Shown here: piece after piece, positions 15,569 to 24,459 of the stretch | Layout of the letters: every line of letters starts with the position of its first letter | Position numbering within the stretch: the stretch's first letter is position 1 | NCBI GenBank assembly: GCA_945901825.1 | Contig: CAMDMC010000003.1 | Location: 1 to 64,000 of the forward strand | Reading direction: 5' to 3' | DNA: 64,000 nt | From: Bordetella parapertussis | GTDB lineage: Bacteria > Pseudomonadota > Gammaproteobacteria > Burkholderiales > Burkholderiaceae_A | Translations under genes and position numbers: made by a program | The notes under the pieces: generated by a model | What the model was told of the DNA's origin: nothing | Database searches by the model: none | The model's input: the letters and a program-made list of their open reading frames with translations, nothing else

Positions 15569-15757
15569 CCGAAATAACGATGAGTGCCGAAGAGTGAGCA
15601 AACCCACTACCCGGATCCCTTCATCACCGCAGCTAGACCTTAGATGGAAATGGGCCGAAAGGCTAGGTGCAGGAACCCCGGGGAAACCCGGGTAGGCGTG
15701 GAAAGGCCCCCGGATTTCCTGACTTCAGGCAGAATTACGGCTTACGAGTATTTTTGT

Positions 15758-15805
15758 CACTCAGTTACGTTTATCAAGCGCCTTACCTGCACCAAGGAGA
15801 CGAGC
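15758..15805 (+). promoter_or_regulatory. 5' leader of the aminotransferase gene, near-copy of the tauA leader
   Basis: CACTCAGTTAC (15758-15768), ATCAAGCG and ACCAAGGAGAC match the elements of the tauA leader in order, and end six or so bases before the ATG at 15806. The ribosome-binding site AAGGAG fixes the start codon. Confidence 0.6.
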
Positions 15806-17143
15806 ATGGGCCATTCCGATTCCGTTATTAATGTTCAAGCACGGCAAAACTTTTGGATGCCGTTTTCACCCAACAAAGAATTTAAAGAAGAGCCCCGTAT
15901 GTATGTGCGCGGCGAAGGCATGTACCTTTACAAGCCCAATGGCGACAAGGTCATTGATGCCTCCGCGGGCCTTTTCTGTGTCGCAGCCGGCCATTGCCGC
16001 CCCGAAATTGCCCAGGCAGTCTACGACCAGCTCTCAACGCTCGACTACACCATGCCCTTCACGCGGGCCCACCCCAAAGCCTTCGAGCTCGCCGAAGAAA
16101 TCGCCCAGTTCACCCCGGGTGACCTGAATCGAATCTTCTTTTGTTGCTCGGGGTCCGAGTCCGTTGACTCGGCCATGAAAATTGCACTGGCCTATCACCG
16201 GGTGCGCGGCGAGGGCCATAGACAGCTTTTTGTCTCGCGTGAGCGCGCCTACCACGGTGTCAATATGGGTGGTGTTGCGCTCTCGGGCATGATCAACAAC
16301 CGTCGTGCCTTTGGTGTTGGGATGCCTGGTGTCTTTCATATGCGTCACACAGGACTGCCTGAGAACAAATTCATTAAAGGCCAGCCTGAAAAAGGTGTCG
16401 ACCTTGCCGAAGACCTAGCCCGCATCTGTGCCATGGTGGGTGGTGAAAATATTGCCGCGGTTTTTGTTGAACCTACCGCAGGCTCCTTCGGCGTGCTTCC
16501 CCCACCCAAAGGCTACCTGGACAGGCTGCGCGCCATTTGCGATCAGCATGGCATCTTGCTTGTCTTTGACGAGGTCATTACGGGTTGGGGTCGTATGGGT
16601 GCGGCCTTTGGTGCGCAGAAGTTCAATGTAACCCCTGACCTTCTTACCATGGCCAAAGCTGTTACCAACGCAGCCCAGCCTTTAGGTGCGGTGGCCGTTC
16701 GCCAAGACATCTACGACACCATCACCAATAAGGGCCCTGAAAAAGGCATCGAGTTTTTCCATGGATACACCTACTCGGCGCATCCCGCAAGCTGCGCGGC
16801 CGGTCTTGCCATGATGGAGATCTTCCGCAAAGAGCGTCTCATCGAGCGCGCCGCCGAGATGTCCGACTACTTCCTTGATGGGGTCTTCTCTCTAAGAGAT
16901 ATTCCGGGTGTCATTGATATTCGTGGCATTGGCATGATGGCCGCCGTTGAAATCGCCGCTGGCGCCGCCCCGGGTGCCCGTGGTCATGAGGCCCAAAAAG
17001 CCTTGTTTGATGCCAACCTGAACCTTAAGGCCACCGGGGACAACCTAATTATGGGTCCCCCGTTTATTGCCGAGAAGTCTCACATTGACGAAATTATTAA
17101 CAAGATGCGCACAACGCTTACCACGCTCTCAAAATCGTGGTGA
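15806..17143 (+). CDS. Omega-amino acid (taurine or beta-alanine):pyruvate aminotransferase
   Basis: A 445-residue class III PLP aminotransferase. Family marks are WMPFSPNKEFK near the N-terminus, the SGSESVDSAMKIA cofactor loop, RAYHGVNMGGVALSG, VFDEVITGWGRMG and the PLP lysine in MAKAVTNAAQPLGAVAV. It aligns well with beta-alanine:pyruvate and taurine:pyruvate aminotransferases. Since it is divergent from tauABC under a matching leader, transamination of taurine to sulfoacetaldehyde is the most economical role. Homotaurine to 3-sulfopropanal would also fit. A longer in-frame start at 15644 lacks a ribosome-binding site. Confidence 0.87.
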   Translation: MGHSDSVINVQARQNFWMPFSPNKEFKEEPRMYVRGEGMYLYKPNGDKVIDASAGLFCVAAGHCRPEIAQAVYDQLSTLDYTMPFTRAHPKAFELAEEIAQFTPGDLNRIFFCCSGSESVDSAMKIALAYHRVRGEGHRQLFVSRERAYHGVNMGGVALSGMINNRRAFGVGMPGVFHMRHTGLPENKFIKGQPEKGVDLAEDLARICAMVGGENIAAVFVEPTAGSFGVLPPPKGYLDRLRAICDQHGILLVFDEVITGWGRMGAAFGAQKFNVTPDLLTMAKAVTNAAQPLGAVAVRQDIYDTITNKGPEKGIEFFHGYTYSAHPASCAAGLAMMEIFRKERLIERAAEMSDYFLDGVFSLRDIPGVIDIRGIGMMAAVEIAAGAAPGARGHEAQKALFDANLNLKATGDNLIMGPPFIAEKSHIDEIINKMRTTLTTLSKSW

Positions 17144-17882
17144 TTCCTAAAAGGGTCATCACAACGGTGAGTATGCGTTCAAAGGACTTCTGGCTGATAT
17201 AGCGACGAATTTTCAGGCCAACACCTAGGCCAATGAAAATGGGAATGAGTGAAAGGGCCGAGGCAATAAGCTCCTCGCGCCCGAGTACCCCAAAGCTTGC
17301 AAGGAATGACGACAGTGCAATGGTGCCGGAAAATAAAATAAGGCCCACTGACGCCGAGAAGAGATTTTTATCAAGCCGTTGAATGGCAAGAAAGGCCACG
17401 ATGACCGGGGCAAAAAAGCCTGTTATGCCCCCGAGTAACCCTGATAAAAACCCTGCCGATGGGGCAAGCCATGTCTCACGTTGCAAAGAAAAAGGCTGCG
17501 AGCGGCCGGTAAGTCGTAGCGCCGGGTAGGTAAGAATGACAAGGCCCATTAGCAGGTAGCTTAGTCGAACGGGCATGGCAATAAGAAGCTGCGTACCTAT
17601 TCCAATTCCTATAACAAGCATAGCCGTTGTAAGGCCATAACGCTTCAAGACTGGCCTAATAAGTCCACCTTGAAAAAACTGCAAGACATTGGTGAGAAAA
17701 ATAGGGATTGCAAGAATGGCAAGCGCCTTCGGAACAGAGACAAAGAGGGCAAGAATAGGCACTGAGATAAAGGGCAGTCCGATGCCAACCGCACCCTTGC
17801 AAAGGCCACCTGCAAAAAGGCCAATAATTGAAATGGCGAGGCTCAAAGCCGTGAAGGCCTGCCAAAGGCTATCGGGCTGCAA
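17118..17882 (-). CDS. TauE/SafE-family exporter (copy 2)
   Basis: A 254-residue membrane protein with the TauE/SafE repeats (GLFAGGLCKGAVGIGLPFISV and GFLSGLLGGITGFFAPVIVA). It starts with TTG at 17880-17882 behind GAAGGG, and its 3' end overlaps the aminotransferase gene by 26 bases. Placement next to tauABC and the aminotransferase fits export of sulfite or an organosulfonate by-product, the role inferred for TauE in taurine degraders. Proof of substrate is lacking. Confidence 0.82.
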   Translation of the reverse strand: MQPDSLWQAFTALSLAISIIGLFAGGLCKGAVGIGLPFISVPILALFVSVPKALAILAIPIFLTNVLQFFQGGLIRPVLKRYGLTTAMLVIGIGIGTQLLIAMPVRLSYLLMGLVILTYPALRLTGRSQPFSLQRETWLAPSAGFLSGLLGGITGFFAPVIVAFLAIQRLDKNLFSASVGLILFSGTIALSSFLASFGVLGREELIASALSLIPIFIGLGVGLKIRRYISQKSFERILTVVMTLLGITTILRAW

Positions 17883-17936
17883 GGCAGCCCTTCATCAAAC
17901 CATGGAACATCACTGCATCATACGAGGCTTCACGAT

Positions 17937-20087
17937 CTAGCCCACCATTGCCACATCCACAGCAACCAGGCCCTTGTCCGACAACAAAATGGGGTTGAGA
18001 TCAAGCTCTGAGAGCCAGTCTTCGCAGGCCTTTCCCAGCTGTGAGAGGCTAACGATGGTTTGAATGAGAGCCTCTTTGTCAACGGCAGGCTGCCCACGAA
18101 AAGCCTCAAGCAAGGCTGTACCTTTAAGCCTACCCAGTGCATCAGCTGCCTCGGCCGGCGTTACAGGACACTGGCAGAAGACCACGTCCTTTAGCACTTC
18201 AATCCACACACCCCCTAGACCCATCATAATGACCATTCCAAAAACAGGATCGCGCTTTAGGCCCAGAATGAACTCCACACGCCCTGAAGACATGGCCTGA
18301 ACTAAAACACCGTCTTGCCGGGCCTCGGGCTTGGCCTTCTTTACCCGCTGAGTAATGTCAAGGTAGGCCTGACGAACGGCATCGTCTGACGACAGATTCA
18401 GTGCAACTCCGCCCACGTCGGTCTTATGCAGAACCTCCATCGATTCAATTTTTAATGCCACTGAACCCACAGGTGCAATCCGCTTTGCGGCCTGAACCGC
18501 GGCCTCCGCGGAGGTTACAAGCTCGGCCTGGGCCGAGTGAATATTGAAGGCCTTCAGCAGTTCAAGGGCCTGGACAGTGGGAACGGGTCTGCCTGGTTCA
18601 ACTCCCGTGGGACGTTGCCGCTTGCCCACGTTCACCTGCTTTTGACTTAAGTCGAAGTCGGCCTGCCAGCGACGGCGCGCCTGGGCATACTGCGCCACGG
18701 CGGCCAGAGCATCCACCGCAGCATCCCCGTTTCGAAAAACCACAATGCCACGCTCACGAAGACCCGCGATGGCTTTTTCAGACGCGCTTACCCAGACCAC
18801 AACAAATGGCTTTTTGGCACGCGATTTAATTTCAGCAAAGACCTCAAGCAGCTTGTCGGTAAAGCCGTGCATAAGCTGAAGCCAGACCACACCAACATCA
18901 ATGTCGGGATCGTTAAGGGCGATGATGGTGCTCTCGGTAAGAATCGAAGGCTGAGCAACAAACTGTGCGGTGACATCCACTGGGTTGCCCGTGGCCCCGA
19001 ATCCGGGAATTACCTGGGCGATAGCCTTGCGGGTGGTCTCGCCAAGCGCAGGAACATTCAAACCAACCTCTTCGGCACGGTCGGCCAACAAAACGCCTGC
19101 ACCACCCGACTGGGTAATGATGGCAAGGTTCTTTCCGGTTGGCCGCTCGCAGTGAAGAAGAACCTCAACAATGTCAAGCATGTGCTCTTCATTACGTGCA
19201 CGAACAATGCCTTTTTGTTGAACCAGGCCGTCGAAGACACGGTCTTCGCCTGCCAAAGAACCTGTGTGTGAAGCGGCCGCGCGAGCACCTGCGCCAAAGC
19301 GCCCAACCTTTGTAAGAACAATGGGCTTATCAAGCTGCATGGCCTGCTCGGCAACCGCAGCAAGGGCATGGCCATTGTTAAGGCCTTCAAGGTAGCCTGA
19401 ACAGACCTTAAGCGCAGGCAGTGCAAGCATCTCTTGCATGAGCTCCATGACCGAGATATCAACCTCGTTACCCGTATTCACGAAAAAACCAAAACCCATC
19501 TGGCGTGCGCGTGACAGGGCGCAGATTGCCGTGCCAAAGGCACCGGACTGAGAGATAAAGCCTACGGGGCCTGCATTCATTTCGCCGTCGGCATACTGAC
19601 TAAAGGTGGCAATGGCCCGATTGAAAGCATTGAAGAGGCCCAGGCAGTTTGGTCCAAGAATGCGAATGCCAGCCTTCTGAGCGGCCTGCTGCAGTGAAGC
19701 CTCCATGGCCTTACCCTCAGCGCCCATCTCGCCAAAGCCCGAGGCAAAGACAACCGCAACCGGCACTTTTTTCTTGGCAAGCTCTATGACTGTAGCTTCA
19801 ATTTGCTCGGCCGGAAGAACTACCACGGCAAGGTCAACACCGTCGGGAAGCGATGCGATGTCGGGCACTGCTGCAACCCCGGCAATATCATTTGCCTTTG
19901 GGTTAATTGGATAAATTGCGCCCTTGTAGCCTTTTTCAAGCAGGTATTTCAGGGGCCGACCACTGACCTTATTTAAATCGGAGGAGGCACCCACAATGGC
20001 GATGGAGTTGGGCTGCAGCATGCGCTGCAAGGCATTATGTTGCTGGTCGACTTGATTTACTGACGTGTCTTGCGTGCTCTGGGTCAC
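17937..20087 (-). CDS. ADP-forming acyl-CoA synthetase (acetate-CoA ligase family)
   Basis: A 716-residue single-chain NDP-forming acyl-CoA synthetase: CoA-binding Rossmann domain (IAIVGASSDLNKVSGRPL), succinyl-CoA-synthetase-like domain carrying the phosphohistidine in AAASHTGSLAGEDRV, and a C-terminal ATP-grasp domain (VALKIESMEVLHKTDVGG). It interconverts an acid, ATP and CoA with acyl-CoA, ADP and phosphate. It is last in a minus-strand operon after a thiolase and a glutaryl-CoA-dehydrogenase-like gene, so it probably activates a medium or dicarboxylic acid. Use in sulfoacetate activation is possible, but nothing in the sequence favours it. Confidence 0.87.
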   Translation of the reverse strand: MTQSTQDTSVNQVDQQHNALQRMLQPNSIAIVGASSDLNKVSGRPLKYLLEKGYKGAIYPINPKANDIAGVAAVPDIASLPDGVDLAVVVLPAEQIEATVIELAKKKVPVAVVFASGFGEMGAEGKAMEASLQQAAQKAGIRILGPNCLGLFNAFNRAIATFSQYADGEMNAGPVGFISQSGAFGTAICALSRARQMGFGFFVNTGNEVDISVMELMQEMLALPALKVCSGYLEGLNNGHALAAVAEQAMQLDKPIVLTKVGRFGAGARAAASHTGSLAGEDRVFDGLVQQKGIVRARNEEHMLDIVEVLLHCERPTGKNLAIITQSGGAGVLLADRAEEVGLNVPALGETTRKAIAQVIPGFGATGNPVDVTAQFVAQPSILTESTIIALNDPDIDVGVVWLQLMHGFTDKLLEVFAEIKSRAKKPFVVVWVSASEKAIAGLRERGIVVFRNGDAAVDALAAVAQYAQARRRWQADFDLSQKQVNVGKRQRPTGVEPGRPVPTVQALELLKAFNIHSAQAELVTSAEAAVQAAKRIAPVGSVALKIESMEVLHKTDVGGVALNLSSDDAVRQAYLDITQRVKKAKPEARQDGVLVQAMSSGRVEFILGLKRDPVFGMVIMMGLGGVWIEVLKDVVFCQCPVTPAEAADALGRLKGTALLEAFRGQPAVDKEALIQTIVSLSQLGKACEDWLSELDLNPILLSDKGLVAVDVAMVG

Positions 20088-20114
20088 ATCGGTCTCCGCT
20101 GAATTGTGGACTGA

Positions 20115-21350
20115 TTAATTGAAGGCTTGAATTCCTGTTTGGGCGCGCCCCAAGACAAGCGCATGGATGTCGTGTGTGCCTTCAAGCGTGTTCACTGTTT
20201 CCATGTTCATTAAGTGGCGAATGACATGGTACTCATCGCTAATGCCATTGCCACCATGCATATCGCGGGCGGTACGTGCAACATCCAGGGCCGTACCCGC
20301 GGCGTTGCGCTTAAGCATCGAGATCATCTCGGGAGTTGCCCTGTCTTCATCCTTAAGGCGGCTTACATGCAGGCAGGCCAGAAGACTAAGGCTAATATCG
20401 GTCTGCATGTCTGCAAGTTTCTTTTGCACCAGTTGATTCGCAGCCAAGGGTCGTCCGAACTGCTTGCGATCAAGCACGTACTGACGCGCCGCATGCCAAC
20501 AGAACTCCGCTGAGCCCATGGCGCCCCAGCAGATACCAAACCTGGCGTTGTTTAGGCAGCCAAAGGGGGCTGCCAGGCCTTTGGCATAGGGCAGGTATTG
20601 GTCATCTGGAACGAAGACATCCTGCATGGCAATCTCGCCTGTCGGTGAGGCACGAACCGAAAACTTTCCCTCGATCTTGCTGGTTGTTAAGCCCTGCATG
20701 CCACGCTCGAGTATGAAGCCGCGAATCTGGCCTTCATCATCCTTGGCCCAGACGATCATCAGGTCGGCAATGGGTGAATGAGTGATCCAGATCTTGTTTC
20801 CGTTCAACCTCCAGCCACCCTCAACTTTGGTGGCTCGGCTTGTCATGGAGCCCGGGTCGGAGCCATGGTCGGGCTCGGTGAGCCCAAAGCAGCCAAGCAG
20901 CTCGCCCTTGGCCATGGCTGGAAGGTATTTCTGACGCTGAGCCTCGGAGCCGTAGGCGAAAATAGGAAGCATTGAAAGCGTTGTCTGAACACCGCAGGCC
21001 GATCGAAAGGCGGTGTCCACGCGTTCGAGCTCTCGGCAGACCAGCCCGTAGGCGACATAGCTTACACCGGCGCAGCCATAGCCTGGTATGGGTGCGCCAA
21101 GGAAACCCATTTCGCCAAGCTCTTTCATTACAGTGACATCGAAGGTTTCATTGCGATGCGCCTTTAAGATGCGAGGCAGCAAGGCCGACTGGGCGTAGTC
21201 ACGCGCGGCGTCTCGAATCATGCGCTCGTCATCGGTAAGCTGCGCATCAATTAATAACGGGTCGTCCCAACGAAAGTCTTTGGCAAGCGCAATCTGTTCG
21301 CTGAAGTTCTCTTCGTCTTGCCTAGCCTTCGGGGCTGTCTTCTGCAGCAT
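20115..21350 (-). CDS. gcdH: Glutaryl-CoA dehydrogenase-like acyl-CoA dehydrogenase
   Basis: A 411-residue flavoprotein matching Gcd[63 protein letters not shown] and the terminal block [20 protein letters not shown] with the catalytic Glu. GcdH oxidises and decarboxylates glutaryl-CoA to crotonyl-CoA. The usual Tyr before the catalytic Glu is Leu here. The gene lies two bases downstream of the thiolase gene in one operon with an ADP-forming acyl-CoA synthetase, which fits dicarboxylate breakdown. Confidence 0.88.
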   Translation of the reverse strand: MLQKTAPKARQDEENFSEQIALAKDFRWDDPLLIDAQLTDDERMIRDAARDYAQSALLPRILKAHRNETFDVTVMKELGEMGFLGAPIPGYGCAGVSYVAYGLVCRELERVDTAFRSACGVQTTLSMLPIFAYGSEAQRQKYLPAMAKGELLGCFGLTEPDHGSDPGSMTSRATKVEGGWRLNGNKIWITHSPIADLMIVWAKDDEGQIRGFILERGMQGLTTSKIEGKFSVRASPTGEIAMQDVFVPDDQYLPYAKGLAAPFGCLNNARFGICWGAMGSAEFCWHAARQYVLDRKQFGRPLAANQLVQKKLADMQTDISLSLLACLHVSRLKDEDRATPEMISMLKRNAAGTALDVARTARDMHGGNGISDEYHVIRHLMNMETVNTLEGTHDIHALVLGRAQTGIQAFN

Positions 21351-21352
21351 GG

Positions 21353-22558
21353 CTAGTCACCTGTGCGTTCAATAATCATGGCAATGCCCTGACCCACACC
21401 AATGCACATGCTCACCAAGGCATAGCGACCGGAACGCTCTTTCAGTGCACGCGCTGCCGTTAATAGAAGACGAGGACCCGAGGCACCTAAGGGATGCCCC
21501 AAGGCAATGGCCCCTCCGTTGGGGTTTAAGCGCTCATCATTGAAACCAAGCTTCATCCCCTTTGCGCAGGCAAGGACCTGCGCCGCAAAGGCTTCATTAA
21601 TTTCAATTACGTCCATGTCCGCGATAGTGAGGCCTGCACGAGCAAGTGCCTTCTCAGCGGCAGGCACAGGCCCATAGCCCATGATGCGAGGGGCAACCCC
21701 AGCCGTTGCCGAGGCAAGAATTCTTGCCATGGGTGCCAGGCCCTTGGCCTGACCAAAGGCTTGGGTTCCGAGTATTAAGGCCACCGCGCCATCGTTGATG
21801 CTTGATGCATTGCCCGCTGTGGTCACACCACCCGCATTGAGCGCCCTTAGTTTGGCAAGCGACTCCAGGTTCGTAGCTGCGCGGGGCTGCTCATCTTTAT
21901 CAATAACCTTGACCTCGGTCTTTGAGACACGAACGTCAACGCCTGTAATTTCGTCATTAAAGAAGCCTCGGGCAAGAGCAGCCGCATAACGCTGCTGAGA
22001 CCGCAGGGCGAATTCATCAGCGTCATTGCGGCTGATGTTGTGCTCAAGCGCAAGGTTGTCAGCTGTCTGCGGCATGGAGTCCTCCCCGTGCTCGGCTTCA
22101 ATTTTTGGGTTTGGAAATCGAGAGCCCACAGCGGAGTCAAAAATACGAAGGTCGCGGCTATAGGCTGACTCGGCCTTCCCCATGACAAAGGGCGCACGGC
22201 TCATGCTTTCAACGCCGCCAGAAAGTATGGCCTCGGCCTCACCTGCCGTAATGGCATGGGAGGCCGCCACCGCAGCGCCAAGGCCACTGCCGCAGTTACG
22301 TTGCAAGACCGTACCACCAAGCTCTACTGGAAAGCCTGCAAGAAGACTTGCATGCCGCGCCACACAGCGGCTGTCTTCCCCGGCCTGATTGGCACAGCCC
22401 ACCACAACGTCATCGAAGGCCAAGGGGTCGATACCATGCTTGTCAATCAGGGCCTTAAAGCTTGCGGCGAGCAGTTCATCGGGCCGCACAGACGAAAGAC
22501 CCCCTGCATGACGACCAAAGGCTGTCCGAAGACCATCGAATAAAAAAGCATTGAGCAT
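21353..22558 (-). CDS. Acyl-CoA thiolase (3-oxoadipyl-CoA/acetyl-CoA acetyltransferase type)
   Basis: A 401-residue thiolase. The nucleophilic Cys is in [13 protein letters not shown], the second active-site region is [16 protein letters not shown], and the C-terminal motif [15 protein letters not shown] is followed by [15 protein letters not shown]. The start, [20 protein letters not shown], resembles PcaF-type 3-oxoadipyl-CoA thiolases. It is first in an operon with gcdH and an acyl-CoA synthetase and divergent from a LysR regulator. Confidence 0.87.
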   Translation of the reverse strand: MLNAFLFDGLRTAFGRHAGGLSSVRPDELLAASFKALIDKHGIDPLAFDDVVVGCANQAGEDSRCVARHASLLAGFPVELGGTVLQRNCGSGLGAAVAASHAITAGEAEAILSGGVESMSRAPFVMGKAESAYSRDLRIFDSAVGSRFPNPKIEAEHGEDSMPQTADNLALEHNISRNDADEFALRSQQRYAAALARGFFNDEITGVDVRVSKTEVKVIDKDEQPRAATNLESLAKLRALNAGGVTTAGNASSINDGAVALILGTQAFGQAKGLAPMARILASATAGVAPRIMGYGPVPAAEKALARAGLTIADMDVIEINEAFAAQVLACAKGMKLGFNDERLNPNGGAIALGHPLGASGPRLLLTAARALKERSGRYALVSMCIGVGQGIAMIIERTGD

Positions 22559-22682
22559 TGAAGGACTCCTAAAGACTATTAAAGGCCAGCAGATCCCATA
22601 ATCAAACTGGCATGAAAGTCCTAGCGTAGTCAGCGAAGCGGTATTTGTCTAATCGAACTTGGTTATCTGTATCATCAATTCT

Positions 22683-23576
22683 ATGAATCTTAGATCTGTC
22701 GACCTTAACCTTATTCCGATCTTTGATGCCATCTTTACCGAAGGCAATCTTACCCGGGCGGCCGAACGCATGGCCATGAGCCAGCCCGCCATGAGCAACG
22801 CCTTGGCGCGACTTCGCAGGCAGGCACGCGATCCGCTTTTTCTACGTACGGCCAAGGGCATGGTTCCCACTCCAAGGGCGCAGCGCATGGCCTCGGACTT
22901 TCGCCAGGCATTGACACTTATTCGAAATGGCCTTCAGCCTGAGGACTTCGATTTTTCCGCTACACAACGTGACTTCAGCATTGCTGTAGAAGACTACGGC
23001 GAGGCCGTCATTACGCCTCCGTTTATGGACTGGCTCTTAAAAACGGCGCCACGCGTTCAGGCCCGCATCTGGCCAGGCCGGTCGCAGACTATCCAAGATG
23101 AACTGCGAAATGGCACGGTGGACCTGGCCGTGGATTACTTCAAGCTCGAGGGCCGAGGGCTTCAAAGCTCATTGCTTATGACCGATGAGCTTGTCTCAAT
23201 GGTGCGCAGCGACCATCCCCTGGTGGGCGACAGCTTAAGCGTAAAACAGTACACCACGCTGCCTCATGTGGTGCTCGGCCAAAAGTCGCCAATGGTTGAT
23301 CGGCTGCTCAGTAAGCGAGGCCTTAAGAGGCATCGTGCCCTTGAGGTGCCTCACTTTATTTCCATGCCCTTAATTGTGAAAAGCACCGATTTTATTTGCA
23401 CGCTTCCACGGCGTATGGCCATGGTCTTTCAAGACCATTTCCGTCTCAAGGTATTGAAGTCCCCCATTCGTTTTCCAAAAATACCCATCTACATGGTCTG
23501 GGGCGATGCGGTGGGTGCAGACCCAGGGCACACATGGCTGCGCCAGTCACTGCTGCAACTTTGTCGACGGCTCTAG
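22683..23576 (+). CDS. LysR-family transcriptional regulator
   Basis: A 297-residue LysR protein: N-terminal helix-turn-helix DLNLIPIFDAIFTEGNLTRA and AAERMAMSQPAMSNALARLR, then a NodD-like effector domain (ELRNGTVDLAVDYFKLEG). The ATG at 22683 begins the usual family N-terminus (MNLRSVDLNLIP). An in-frame TTG lies 24 bases earlier. It is transcribed away from the thiolase-gcdH operon across 124 bases, so it probably controls that operon, and perhaps the enoyl-CoA hydratase/dehydrogenase pair beyond it. Confidence 0.87.
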   Translation: MNLRSVDLNLIPIFDAIFTEGNLTRAAERMAMSQPAMSNALARLRRQARDPLFLRTAKGMVPTPRAQRMASDFRQALTLIRNGLQPEDFDFSATQRDFSIAVEDYGEAVITPPFMDWLLKTAPRVQARIWPGRSQTIQDELRNGTVDLAVDYFKLEGRGLQSSLLMTDELVSMVRSDHPLVGDSLSVKQYTTLPHVVLGQKSPMVDRLLSKRGLKRHRALEVPHFISMPLIVKSTDFICTLPRRMAMVFQDHFRLKVLKSPIRFPKIPIYMVWGDAVGADPGHTWLRQSLLQLCRRL

Positions 23577-23645
23577 CCCGTAAACAAAAGCCTACAATTT
23601 ATAACACTTAATCTAAAAGCTTTCCTCGAAACGCCCTAGGTGGAA

Positions 23646-24440
23646 TTACTGGCCCTTGAATTTGGGCTCGCGTTTTTCGGCAAAGGCTGTCATACCCTCT
23701 TTCTGATCCTCCGTTGCAAAGAGCCCTTCGAAAAGGCGACGCTCAAGCAACAGACCTGTGGCTAAGGCCGCATCGGCGCCCGCCAGCATGGCCTCTTTTG
23801 CCGATTGAACCGCAAGGGGCGGCAGCTTGGAAATGCGCTGTGCAAGTTCCAGGGCTCGCTCCAAGACCTTGTCTGAGGTAACGGCCTCACTGGCCAAACC
23901 CCACTGAGCGGCCTGGGCGCCCGTAATAGGCTCACCCGTAAGAACCAGCTTCATTGCACGGTACTTTCCAATGGCACGAATAAGCCGCTGCGTTGCGCCA
24001 CCACCAGGCATAACCCCCACACGCACCTCGGGCTGGCCAATCATCGCGTCCTCGGCCACGATAATAATGTCAGCATGCAGGGCAAGCTCGCAGCCCCCAC
24101 CCAGGGCGTGACCCCTAACCGCCGCAATAATGGGTAGCGGGCAGTTCGTTAGCTGTTGCCAGAGCGAAAGCACGCGGCGGCGGCGAATGGCCACGGGGGT
24201 GTCACCTGCAATTTCTTTAAGATCGGCGCCCGCTGCGAACGACTCGCCCTCGCCCGTAATAACGATTACCCGAATCTCGGGGTCGTTCGCAGCAAGCGCC
24301 ACTACCTGACTAAGCTCTTTGCGAAGGGCATCGTTCAATGCGTTGCGAGCCTCAGGCCGGTTAAGAGTCAAAAGGCAGACGCCAGGCAACGGCTGTTTTT
24401 GTAAAACAAGTGTATTTAAGGAAGTCGTAGGCATAGTCAT
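23646..24440 (-). CDS. Enoyl-CoA hydratase (PaaF type)
   Basis: A 264-residue crotonase with both oxyanion segments (SFAAGADLKEI and VRGHALGGGCELALHADII) and the catalytic-Glu segment GQPEVRVGVMPGGGATQRL. The C-terminus EDQKEGMTAFAEKREPKFKG is typical of PaaF/crotonase hydratases. It lies 19 bases after the 3-hydroxyacyl-CoA dehydrogenase gene and should hydrate the enoyl-CoA made by the nearby dehydrogenase. Confidence 0.88.
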   Translation of the reverse strand: MTMPTTSLNTLVLQKQPLPGVCLLTLNRPEARNALNDALRKELSQVVALAANDPEIRVIVITGEGESFAAGADLKEIAGDTPVAIRRRRVLSLWQQLTNCPLPIIAAVRGHALGGGCELALHADIIIVAEDAMIGQPEVRVGVMPGGGATQRLIRAIGKYRAMKLVLTGEPITGAQAAQWGLASEAVTSDKVLERALELAQRISKLPPLAVQSAKEAMLAGADAALATGLLLERRLFEGLFATEDQKEGMTAFAEKREPKFKGQ

Positions 24441-24459
24441 GGTGATGGCCAGTCTTTCT

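Noticed and set aside
17937..20087. Dedicated ADP-forming sulfoacetate-CoA ligase
   Set aside because: The operon partners (thiolase, GcdH-like enzyme) point to dicarboxylate beta-oxidation, and no sequence mark favours sulfoacetate.
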